From NCBI GenBank assembly GCA_946811695.1, contig OX328125.1:52728490-52792489 (forward strand): a DNA stretch of 64,000 bases, written 5' to 3'. The position numbers and the translations under genes are program-made. The notes beneath the pieces were generated by a model. The model made no database searches. It was given only the letters and a program-made list of their open reading frames with translations, and had not been told where the DNA came from. Shown here one piece after another: positions 36,113-45,899 of this stretch (positions within the stretch are counted from its first letter, which is position 1; each line of letters begins with the position of its first letter). Source of the DNA: Gonocerus acuteangulatus. Taxonomy: Eukaryota; Arthropoda; Insecta; Hemiptera; Coreidae.

Positions 36113-36281
36113 GGCGTATATAGGAAATAATTTCGGGGGGCTTGGAAAATTTCCGGGGTGTAGAATACGAACAATCTAGAACTTGGAATAGTTTTAGCCA
36201 ACTAAAACGCTATTATACCCAAAATAAAATATTGTCGCTGCAGCGCCTCAGCCACCCCTCCCCGTTTTATACGCCTATGAC
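36113..36281. mobile_element. G-rich MITE, TIR TGGGCGTATATA
   Basis: ATGGGCGTATATAGGAAAT at 36113 and TTTATACGCCTATGA at about 36268-36282. Shares TTTTAGCCAACTAAAACGC with the element near 6.9 kb. Confidence 0.7.
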
Positions 36282-36289
36282 TTATTTTA

Positions 36290-37080
36290 TTAAGCTGAGT
36301 AATCAATAACCGATTAATGTTTATATTAGTTTATTATGACTATATTTATTTATACATGCGATTTGTATGCTAATAAACGAATAACCTAGTTCGAAATAAA
36401 TTTAAATATTTTAATTTTCATCTGTCTATCCCTCTTTAATTTTGCCCGATTCAAAGATGTTTTTATGAACGACCCTGATGTTATTCTTTAATGAAATAAA
36501 ACTTCCAAGGGTACATTTAATCCTTAGAAGACTTTTAATTTATTTACTTCATAAGAACTCTTTAAGGAATCTCGCTAAAAAATAACAGCACGAGGTTCTA
36601 ATTTGTATTTATTATAGAAATAAAGTAAGATTTAATAAATGAATGCTGTATGAAGTGGAACTCCAAACATCTCGGGCGAAGGGAAAAACTCCAATTGAAA
36701 AGCTAAAAAAGAAAGAAAGCGGTTTAAATGAATAAAGGCTCCTTTGAATTCGTAATGCTCGAATTACGGCTTAGTGGTTCTTAAGAAGGTGTACAATGGT
36801 CGAAATGAAGTACTAAAAGGTCGGCATGGTTGGAGAAAAAAATCTGAAAAGAAATAAGTAGAGTAGAGATAAAAGATGTATTTGAAGTGAACAGTAGGAA
36901 GTCGTTATGGATTCATGAGGCAGAGGAGGCTAGTAGTGGGACAAATTTCTAGAGGTAGGGGATTAGTTGGGCATCAATGGATGTAATTCTATGTGGAGGG
37001 GGGGCTTAACATCAACGGGTGCAGGAGATCATCCTAGACAATCCCCTTCTTCGGGAAGGGGTTCTTTTGACAGAAATAAT
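36290..37080. other. Unassigned stretch
   Basis: No gene or repeat family recognised; moderately G-rich near 36900-37060. Confidence 0.35.
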
Positions 37081-37110
37081 CATATCTATTCTACAGGAAG
37101 ATTTATTATG

Positions 37111-37145
37111 ACTACGTTTCGGGATAAATTCTAGAACATCATCAG
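37111..37145 (-). ncRNA. Hammerhead-like motif related to 19236-19269
   Basis: Minus strand: CTGATGA, T, GTTCTAGAATTTATCCC, GAAAC, GTA. The same loop core TTCTAGAATTTA as the 19.2-kb copy shows common ancestry, but stem II is disrupted. Confidence 0.4.
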
Positions 37146-37410
37146 GACAATAACTCTGGAGAGACTTGATAGCAAACACAGTGCTTCAAGAAGCGATCCC
37201 CATAGTATAAACATTTGTTGTAAATGCAATTGCTAAATGATTTTAAAAGTTTCCTGAACCTGTCCAAATTGATAGAGTGCCATAGTATTTAAAAAAAAAA
37301 ATAGTTCAAATATGTAAAGCATTTCATTTGGATTTTAGAACAATTTGAAAAAAAATTATGTTTTCGCTGGTACCTCAATTGCAAAATTATTGTGTAAAAA
37401 CTATTAAAGA

Positions 37411-37611
37411 TCTGCCAACGGCCATAGCCACGTTGAATGCACCGGTTCCCATAGATCACCGAAGTTAAGCAGCGTCGGGCATGGTCAGTACCTGAATGGG
37501 TGACCGACCACGTGCTGTTGGCATTAGAAAAGGGTGGCAAAACCTGTAGATAGCCCGGCGCTAATGGCCAAGATGTAGATGCGCCGTTAAAAAAAAAAAC
37601 AAAAACAAAAA
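37411..37611 (+). mobile_element. 5S rRNA-derived SINE
   Basis: Same structure as 26945-27147 (5S-like head, GGGTGGCAAAACCTGTAGATA core, GGCGCTAATGGCC...GATGCGCCG hairpin, A-rich tail). Target duplication AAAAACTATTAAAGA, 15 bp, at 37396-37410 and 37612-37626. Confidence 0.92.
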
Positions 37612-37651
37612 AAAAACTATTAAAGAGATTTAGGGTTGTTTTACTATGTAA

Positions 37652-37889
37652 CTAGCTGGCCCGGCAAACTTTGTTATGCCATACACATAATTTCTACTGA
37701 ATAAGTTGTTAGTGAAATAATAATCCCTTACCTGTTGTGGGATCTTGTTGTTTAATATTTATACAATATCCGTCTTGTCCCTTCCAGAACATATTGGATA
37801 GCGTCGTATGAAAAGCGCGTATCAGCAATGGACTCAAGATTAATATTTCTTCTTCGAATCAGGATTATGTAATTAAAATTATATCACTA
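37652..37889 (-). mobile_element. Helitron-like 3' end (other subfamily)
   Basis: On the minus strand the terminus reads hairpin GGCATAAC-AAA-GTTTGCC, then GGGCCAG and CTAG (37655-37652) followed by T. This is the Helitron 3' layout, with a different hairpin from the elements at 42.1 and 55.9 kb. The 5' end was not found; the sequence may resume beyond the foldback at 37890-38267. Confidence 0.55.
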
Positions 37890-38267
37890 AGATGATTTGA
37901 TAGTTAGCCGTCGTAATAAGTAATAAGTAAAGATGGAATGGTTGGGATTCGGCTAAAGAAACCTCAATACGATTTTTGTTAAAAAAAAGAAAAAAAGAAT
38001 CTATATTTTGGACGTTTCGGCTACTCATTGGTAGCCGCTGATCAGCTAAAATGACAAAAAAAAAATAAGTTAATTGTATTTATACTTCTGTTACTTATCA
38101 CAATTATAAACTTTTTTTTGTTTCTATATTAATTTCTGTTTTTTTTTTTTGTCATTTTAGCTGACGAAGGCTACCAATGAGTAGCCGAAACGTCCAAAAC
38201 ATAGATTTTTTTAACAAAAATCATATTGAGGTTTTTTAGCCGAATCCCAACCATTCCATCTTTACTT
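37890..38267. mobile_element. Foldback hammerhead element (family B), long copy
   Basis: A ~30-nt leader (GATGATTTGATAGTTAGCCG TCG) is followed by arms AATAAGTAAAGATGGAATGG and their inverse ending near 38271, with a ~110-bp T-rich spacer. Target duplication ATTATATCACTA at 37878-37889 and 38268-38279. The right arm has an intact hammerhead core (38161-38194); the left arm's box is mutated (CTGATCAGC). Same family as 21610-21863, in opposite orientation. Confidence 0.8.
38161..38194 (+). ncRNA. Hammerhead-ribozyme-like motif (family B)
   Basis: CTGACGA, A, stem II GGCTAC-CAATGA-GTAGCC, GAAAC, GTC. Stem I: TTTTAG before the box against CAAAA after GTC, with one A-A mismatch. Confidence 0.65.
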
Positions 38268-38284
38268 ATTATATCACTAGAATA

Positions 38285-39395
38285 TAAAAGTCCTAAAAGT
38301 CGATTTCTTACCATTTTGTCATACTTCTTGCTATTTTGCTAATCCGCGAATCACTTGTAACGTTTCTAATTAATGGATACATTGAAAAAGCCTCTAGCAT
38401 AAATTATTTCGGAGCTATGAGCAAAAGAAGTATTTTTTTTTAAAACAACGACAATTTTCGATTCATGCATACCCGAATTATAGCTCTCGGTACAGCACAC
38501 AATATCAGAATTCACATTAGCCCATTCTAACCGACTGACCTCAGAATCGTTGCACCCCCATAAAGTTGTCAGAATGGCTCAAGTCAACTTGATTGATTAG
38601 ATTCGATTTAATTTAAATTATTTTCAGCCTTCACTATGGCTAAGTATTGATAAACATTAAACACTAAACGAGACATAATTAGTGTTTATACAGATTCACG
38701 TGGCGTTTTGTTCATTGAAATGGGAATTTTCCTTCAACATTTCGCGCATATGCGGAAATGAACGTTTCCGTCTATCTGAACGGGCTTTAGTCGCATCAGC
38801 ACCCCTGATGAAGGAGAGATAATTCCGTCATTCCTTGGCTATTCCGGTAATGCTCCTTATCTCGATAAGACCAAGGCCTCCATGGTAATGGTCTTGAGGA
38901 GTGGATTAATTTTTCAATCAGCCCTGACAAAATGGATTGGGCTCAGTCATCCTTATCTTAAACTTTCATCTACTAATGGTCACTCGACACTAATCCTCAA
39001 CCTACGGCATCCTATGCATTCGCTACAAGTCTTATGAGAAAGTTTTTTATGCCGGATCACTGAATTTATCCAACGTTTTTAAACTCATTTAATAATTGTA
39101 ACATAATCATAATCTATTAGTTTTTCGAACTGTTTCCCGATTTTCATCACCAAACTAATCAGCCAAACTGATGCTTTTCGAAATTAGAAAATGCCATACA
39201 GAGTAGTCATCTAGATTGGCTCTACTTTTTTAACCGTTAAACTTGAACGTATACCGTTCAAACAGAATAACATTCACTGTAATACTATTCCGTAAAATGT
39301 ATGGGCTCGGCTGACGGAAATTAAACTTCGATTAATAAAGCATACTATTAAATATTAGCCTTTATAGTATGTTTTATGATTCAAGACTGAGGGCT
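38285..39395. other. Unassigned stretch
   Basis: No gene. Slightly higher GC around 38690-39020 without any recognised domain. Confidence 0.35.
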
Positions 39396-39398
39396 GTA

Positions 39399-39510
39399 CA
39401 GGGTGTCCCGCCTTGAAATGTCATAACTTTAGGGGTTAATTCTGCATGTAATTTGTGGTTCAATGGCGCAAAAATAAGCGTTCTATCTGAACATGAGCTA
39501 TATTAGGACT
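39399..39510 (+). mobile_element. Single end of the CAGGGTGTCCC foldback MITE
   Basis: CAGGGTGTCCCGCC, TGTCATAACTTTAGGGGTTA and GGCGCAAAAATAAGCGTTCT match the right end of the element at 47913-48716 (inverse orientation). No partner end nearby. Confidence 0.65.
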
Positions 39511-39682
39511 TATCATGAGTCTGCATTCACATGGCTCGTGACATACATAGGGACAATGATGTCATGAATAAAAATAAATTTTGAAAATAATTAAATAAAT
39601 CTGAGATCAGTGTATGCATGTTGTGTATGAATAAATTGCATAATAATCTTTAGGTACTGTAATTATAACAGTTATTTTCACG

Positions 39683-39723
39683 CAGCGCTAATGGCCGAGA
39701 TGTCGATGCGCCGTAAAAAAAAA
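39683..39723 (+). mobile_element. 41-bp SINE stub (tail module only)
   Basis: CAGCGCTAATGGCCGAGATG TCGATGCGCCG plus poly(A), flanked by GTTATTTTCACG (39671-39682) and GTTGTTTTCACG (39724-39735). It is the 3' module of the 5S/type A SINEs inserted alone, the extreme of 5' truncation. Confidence 0.75.
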
Positions 39724-39739
39724 GTTGTTTTCACGTTTT

Positions 39740-41005
39740 TATATAGATTAATAATGGCGTGAGCCGAAACGTCTCTGCGAAAAATAAAATAAGATTTGAA
39801 GACCTCTAAGCTAGTAAATGTGAATAAAAAAATAGCCAAGCGGATTTTGGAAGCAGCCATTCTTCTTATCTTGCAATGGTGGCCTTAGGAGATATGAATT
39901 TTCCAGTGACATGTTCTTGATGTACTTTGTCCTAATAAACCTACTGACAATATGTAGTATGGAAGTTACCCAGAAGGCATGCAAAGAATGGTAAATGCCC
40001 CTTCACTACAGAAAGGTGAAAATTCCCTTGAAGTGAAACACCTCAAATAACTTAATACATTGTTTAACCTACTTTGGAATAGTACCATTTTAATATTTAC
40101 AATATTTCGCTTAGTTAAGAATAACGTCCTAATTAATAGCATCGCTTAGAGAATATGCATGCAAAATTATAAAAACATGCAAATATAATAAAAATCATAT
40201 ATATTCATACATTGTCCAAAATATATTATAATAATACAAATATATACCAATAGAATAAAAATAATAATATTTATTTAAGAATATATATTTCCAACCATGA
40301 AGGAATATCCCAGCCAATGTCAGGAGAATAAATTCATTATGTCACTGAATACAAATTCTATTCAAATTATAAGCTGTCGGCACATAAGATATTATATTTA
40401 CTTTAACGAAAAAAAAAAAATAAAAATAACTGGTCTAACGCTTAAAATTATTAAAAAAGAACATTACATTATAAAAATAATATCAGTTTTCCTATAATTT
40501 GGAATACATTTATCCAACAATTGAATGGCGTATTCAGAACGTCGGATATCAAGAGAAATTGGTTTATTTCCCTTTAAAAGAATGTACTCACTTCTTCTTT
40601 ACGAAGTAGACAAATAGCTTGAGATATGCTTGAACCATTAATTTCTGTAACTTAAGATATAAACGACTATCAAGTTAATTTTATTTTATTTTTGGAATAT
40701 TCTAAGTGGTACTACTTGTTTGTAGTTAAAAAACTACACAAATCTCCAAGATGATTAGTAGATGTATAATTTCAATTTTGTTCTCAATACCTGTGTTTCT
40801 GAAATATTACTCAACGATAAATAATTAATATCGATTTATAAACATACATACCCAATAAATAACTGTACAAAACACATGCTAAGGTTATTCACCTTTAAGG
40901 TAATGCATTTATCCTAAGGGCCTATGAAAGATCCTGGGTAATTATCCAATTTTAAGGGCTATTGTCAAAGCTGAGACAGCGGTTAGAGTATGCACATTAG
41001 CCAGC
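39740..41005. other. Unassigned AT-rich stretch
   Basis: No gene or mobile element recognised. Confidence 0.35.
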
Positions 41006-41009
41006 CCAC

Positions 41010-41870
41010 TTCTCTGGCAGTTTTATTATAGGCTCAGGCCTACACACATTTCCAGTTGGTCTCGGGTATTCGGGATCGGCAGTCTTCTTAATAATGGAAC
41101 TTGACCTTTCGGACTGAAGACACCCTCAACAACTATCTGGAGAAAATTAACCCAGCTTGAGAGCTCTGTCAGAAATTCGGTCTGTCTGGGAGTAAAACGG
41201 TATACGTACCATAGTAATTATGGCACTCTCACAATGCACAGCCCCAAGTTGTAGGCTTGGACCGTAGAACGACAGCTATCATTGCACTTATAGATGTGTG
41301 ATGGCACGTGGTGCGCCCAGTTTTGCATCTTTCTTCGATTTTCTAGAGGTAATGCAGTCTTTCTAATGCGATGATGGGATTTGCTCGAGAATAAAAGATA
41401 ACTGTATCGTCTGCTTAAGTTGCCAGAAAAGTTTCAAGTCTCACATCAGGTGTAGAGGATGCAGAGGACAGCGCCTAGAACACTGCCCTAAGGCACTCCC
41501 GGTTTTACCTTGACGGATACCTGTTGGATGGGTAGGATCATAGATTGGGGTAAAGAATGCTGGGAAGTAGGTTTCGAAGCTTGAAGAGAATACCATCACG
41601 CCATAACTTGATAAAGTGATGTACAATACCCATTCTGGTGCGTGAAGGATGATATGGCTCCCAAGGTAGAAATCTATTGTTTAAGCAATATTTTACGAAG
41701 ATGAAAGAAGAAAGAATGTCGTTCTCCCTGAAAAGTTGTCTGTTTGAAAAACTGGCACAAGGCACAACTATGGTCTCCTGTGGATGAGTATTTTGTAGAA
41801 AGAGTCTGCTGCTGAAAGATCAAATGTATATTACATTGCAATATATAGATATATAATTTCATGATATCTA
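41010..41870 (-). pseudogene. Jockey-like LINE reverse-transcriptase remnant
   Basis: Minus strand from about 41513: G-V-P-stop-G-S-V-L-G-A-V-L-C-I-L-Y-T (RT motif B) and, about 30 codons on, stop-A-D-D-T-V-I-F-Y-S-R-A-N-P at about 41408 (motif C, Tyr codon lost). The order and spacing of the two motifs fit an RT. Upstream, GIVHHFIKLWRDGILFKL matches the usual segment between motifs A and B. Several stops and frame changes; inactive. No RNase H found downstream on this strand. Confidence 0.7.
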
Positions 41871-42113
41871 GTTAAAATGAAAATTCAATTTTTGACAATG
41901 CGTGGTCTGGTTTACAGCCCCATAATACCTCCTCATCAGTTTAAAAAATCAGGAACAATGTGGGGGTAAAATAGAAATACAAAAAAAAAAGAAAAAAAGC
42001 CTGACTTCCGCTCTGAGAATTAACCTTTTTACTACAGTAGCTAAAGGCGTACATCATCTTAGAACGTTTTGTTCCCCTTTTTTTCCATTGATTATTTTTA
42101 TTTTATTTTAATA

Positions 42114-42992
42114 CTAGCTGTTACCCCGCGTGCCATGCTACACCTACTTTCTGCATATAGAAAAGCCTAAATAAATTAGAAACCAAATAAGTATTATCAA
42201 AATCAAATAACACGAATCTGTAACTGTTTCGAACCCGTGACCTCCAACTGGGAGTCCTAGACGACTTTGACCTAACCTATAACACCCCCCTCCCCCCGTA
42301 TCAAGACATACATGTATGCCAAGTTTGGTAAAAATCGGTCTAACAGTGTGGATCTTTATTTAAAAAAAAAAGCACATACAGACAGCAGCTGGTAGACGTT
42401 TTTGACCTGGCCTATGACACTCCCCTGATCAAGACAAACCTGTGTGCCCAGTTTGATCAAAATCTGTCAAACGGTGTGGGTTTGTATAAAGAACAAACAT
42501 ACAGGCAATCGCCGTATCAAGACCTACCATTATTCCAAGTTTGGTCAAAATCGGGCGAACGGTGTGGATTTGTATAAGGAACAAACATACAGACTGACAG
42601 CTGGTAGACGTTTTTGACTTAGCCTACGACACTCCTCAGATTAAGATCCACATGTGTACCGAGTTTAGTCAAAATCGGACGAATGGTGTGGATTTGTTTA
42701 AGGGACAAACATACAGACAGACATCTGGTATACGTTTTTGACTTAGCCTACGACACTCCTCAGATTAAGATCCACAAGTGTACCGAGTTTAGTCAAAATC
42801 GGACGAACGGTGTGGATTTGTATAAGGGACGAACATACAGACAGACAGCTGGTAGATTTTTTGGACCTAGCCTAGGAGATTTCTCGTATCAAGACCTACC
42901 ATTATTTCAAGTTTGGTCAAAATCGGTCAAACGGTGTGGATTTGTATAAGGGACAAACAGACAGAGAGACACGTGATTTTTATATATATAGA
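42114..42992 (-). mobile_element. Non-autonomous Helitron, full length
   Basis: On the minus strand it begins TCTATATATATAAAAATCAC (42992 inward), preceded by A, and ends GCACGCGGGGTAACAG-CTAG at 42114, followed by T: the A/T insertion and TC...CTAG ends of Helitrons. The interior has five or so imperfect ~120-bp tandem units, each with CAAAATCGG..GAACGGTGTGG, TTTGTATAAGGGACAAACAT and CAGACAGACAGCTGG. No Rep/helicase ORF. Confidence 0.8.
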
Positions 42993-42999
42993 TGTTCTA

Positions 43000-43490
43000 T
43001 ATCTTTATATTCTTACACAACCCGCCCTGTACATAGTTTCATTATTGCTCCTCGCTTCCTCATCCCTTTTTGTTCGTTTCCCACAATCCCTCCATATCCA
43101 CTCCCGTGTTTGTTTTAATATGTAAACATGAATTATTTTATCATTTAAGGGTGTAAATAGTGTTAGTGTTTTTCTATATATAAATATAGATTTAGACTAT
43201 ATATTTATATAGGTAGAAATACTATGACTACCTATATATTTTGTATAGACTGCTTTGCAAGTGTAGTTATTCTTAAGGTAAGAAGTCCCTGAATAAAGTA
43301 TTCTTTTGCATTTTTAGTTTCATTTACTTCGGTATTAAAGCACCGGTACTTACGTACTAGTTGCACCGGTCTCGAGAAGTGGGTCTTGTTCAGTGATCTG
43401 GATCATGAAATTAAAAGTTAATATGGCGACAACGCAATAGCAATGACACAAGAGACTCTTTTGAAGCAATGTTAAATTGCATATCGGCCC
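43000..43490. other. Unassigned stretch
   Basis: No gene; nothing but short A/T-rich inverted repeats near 43175-43215. Confidence 0.35.
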
Positions 43491-43495
43491 ATTTT

Positions 43496-43750
43496 CGACC
43501 GAAAAAACACTGATCTATATTACCAACGAGTTGGGTTAACTAGAATTTTGATGTAACCTTGAGCGAGCGGAAACGCATAGCAATTACGCAATTAACATAT
43601 GTGCTAATGTTATATAACCTAGGAAACCAGTTGCACTTATGGTAATGGCATAATTGCTATGCGTTTCCGCTCGCTACGCTCGCTCAAGGTTATATCGAAA
43701 CTCTAGTCAATCCAACTCGTTGATAATATTAATAAATGGTCTTTCGGTCG
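43496..43750. mobile_element. Foldback MITE-like element
   Basis: Arms of about 95 bp: CCAACGAGTTGGGTTAACTA and GTAACCTTGAGCGAGCGG on the left are matched by CCGCTCGCTACGCTCGCTCA... and CCAACTCGTTGATAA on the right; AAACGCATAGCAATTACG pairs with AATTGCTATGCGTTTCC. No ORF. The GCTCGCTACGCTCGCTC block is an extra 8-bp duplication in the right arm. Confidence 0.75.
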
Positions 43751-44158
43751 CCTTATTGCCACAACTCCAATAGAGTTTTCATTTCTGTCTAGTTTATCTG
43801 AGTGACCGGAAGAGTATAAAATAACTCCTCAGCGAATTCCCTTGATGAGTTAGTAAGGGAGCGAAGGTACGAGTTAAATGCCGGAAGGAAGGGAAGCAGT
43901 ACTAAATCAAGGAGGTTGGCCACACTGTTATTCGCCGTAAATCAGTCTGGGCCCCTCGTTATATTTCGAGCAGGCGTGCTCCGTCGTTAGGTGGTAGCAC
44001 TGTTCACTCTTACCCCCACAAATTTACACCTTTACTGACACTTTGTTTCTTTTGTCACGTGCTGAAAAGGCTTGTGAATTATGGCTAGGAATCATGAAAT
44101 ATACCAGGCTCTTGGGGTACAACTTCATTTTTTACTTCTTCCAGCGTTTTGTGTCCTT

Positions 44159-44160
<2 letters not shown>

Positions 44161-44241
<81 letters not shown>

Positions 44242-44264
44242 CTGAGGTTGATAACCAACATCAC

Positions 44265-44340
<76 letters not shown>

Positions 44341-44372
44341 GTGATGTTGGTTATCAACCTCAGTCCCGAGAG
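44161..44372. repeat. Double (TA)n array inside an inverted repeat
   Basis: (TA)n at 44161-44240, then ACTGAGGTTGATAACCAACA TCAC, a second (TA)n, and the exact inverse GTGATGTTGGTTATCAACCT CAGT ending at 44364. The stem plus TA core could extrude as a long cruciform. Confidence 0.9.
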
Positions 44373-44399
44373 ATGGAAACATTGTCCCGTTAGCCCGGC

Positions 44400-45040
44400 T
44401 CTCGTCGTAATTAATTAATTAAAATCGTAGGATTTTGGATTATTTTCTATTAAAACTGATTTTTCAGACCAATTCAATGTTAATCGAAAAATACTAGAAT
44501 CATTTCATATCATTACTAGAACATTTGTTTTTCAATGTTTGTGTTTATTGGATCGATTTCAGAATGATGATAAGTTTTGCCATAATATTGCTACTTATCC
44601 AAATCGAATTCTTATCATTTTTATGACATTTATGTTATTATTCGACAAACGTGCAGATAACATAACCCTATTGATAATTAGATTACGGATTACAAAAATT
44701 AAGGTAATTTTGCAATATCATATTGTGTGCAATTTTCTAGTTCGGCTTGTGGTTCTTTGTTGGTTGCACGTCTAAAGAGAAAATTAACACATATAACAGA
44801 TTCAAAACTATTAATGAGGCACTTAATTAAATTATTTTCTTTCAAAAATGTTAATTCTATTCGAACTATGCATTAATATTTAAACTGATTCATTCTTCTA
44901 CTCCTTTTTATGTTCCATATATTCTAAGGACTGTAGTTCATTGATCTTGAGACAATTAGTAGTTATTATTTTACAGTAGCAATTAATGTCTTATATATAC
45001 TCAATAAAACAATATACAATTAAATTTATTTTAATATTTT
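44400..45040. other. Unassigned stretch
   Basis: No gene or repeat family recognised. Confidence 0.35.
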
Positions 45041-45055
45041 TATTTTTATTTTTAG

Positions 45056-45134
45056 CTGGGACGACCAGACTGGAAGTATCTTACATCAAGAAAACACGTT
45101 TCAAAAACTTGGCTATCTTATGGAACAAAAAACA
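45056..45134 (+). CDS. Candidate internal exon, product unknown
   Basis: A 79-nt segment bounded by a pyrimidine-rich acceptor (TTTTATTTTTATTTTTAG) and a consensus donor (ACA|GTGAGTAT). It is GC-richer than its surroundings. All three plus frames are open; two give plausible peptides (W-D-D-Q-T-G-S-I-L-H-Q-E... and L-G-R-P-D-W-K-Y-L-T-S-R-K...), neither of which I recognise. It could belong to a gene whose introns fill this region, or be chance. Confidence 0.3.
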
Positions 45135-45139
45135 GTGAG

Positions 45140-45725
45140 TATATTATATAATAACGCAGTTCGTTTTATTACAGTTTTTTCGGGGTTTTTTTGTTGTTTT
45201 TTTTTCATGTTTTTCATCATGTTTTTGTTGAAATTTGAGATATCTATAAAGAAAATACATATTACTGTTTTATGGGACCAATTCTGTATTTCCTGAATTG
45301 ATTGTCCTGGTAAAGATTTTACGCTCACAGAACTCAGTGAGCTGGAAAGGAAAATGTTATGCTGGTATTAATACCTTCCACAAATATATTGCTTTACTTC
45401 GAAAAACAATGATAGAAACTATTCTTAAATTTCATTTGGTAAAGTACATTCATTCCAGAGACCATATCTCGCTCTGTAGAACGAACCAATGCTTCGGGCT
45501 CGATATGACTTGAAATTCCCTGAAGCTCATTAATGTCTGAAAATGAACACCAATCACCAAGAGCTATGTTCTCATTCGTCAAAAAGGGTCTTTTTATTTC
45601 CCAATACCTTCTGACAGCAAGTGTAGAAATAAACCTTATTTAAGTGTTTTCAAACGTATTCATAATACGTTTTGAAATATGTACGACTATTTTTGATTTA
45701 ATCTAGAAAAAATAGCTATAACAAC
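45140..45725. other. Unassigned stretch
   Basis: Overlapping frames at 45298-45582 lack any known domain. Confidence 0.3.
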
Positions 45726-45730
45726 AAAGA

Positions 45731-45890
45731 CGGAACGGCCATAGCCACGTTGAATGCATTGGTTCCCGTTGATCGCCGGCGTGCGTGGCCTGCATCTGAA
45801 TGGGTGACCGACCACGCGCCGTTGGCATTATAAAAGAGTGGGCAATTTGTAGATAGCCCAATTATTGACACGCCGTTTAACAAAGAAAAA
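45731..45890 (+). mobile_element. 5S-derived SINE with internal deletion
   Basis: Starts GGAACGGCCATAGCCACGTT but jumps from GATCGCCGG to CGTGGCCTGCATCTGAATGG, losing about 20 bp of the 5S internal promoter region. Core and tail (GTAGATAGCCC, GACACGCCGTTT) follow. The deletion probably abolishes Pol III initiation. Confidence 0.8.
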
Positions 45891-45899
45891 AAACACAGC

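Noticed and set aside
38806..38830. CCCTGATGAAGG as a hammerhead start
   Set aside because: No GAAAC box at a workable distance downstream.
39752..39775. GCCGAAACGTC as a hammerhead remnant
   Set aside because: Only the GAAAC-GTC half is present; no CTGANGA box upstream.
42683..42949. 88-codon ORF with repeated FSQNRTNGVDLYKG-type units
   Set aside because: The peptide repeats simply reflect the ~120-bp tandem units of the Helitron; the frame opens on a chance codon and is not conserved in the second copy.
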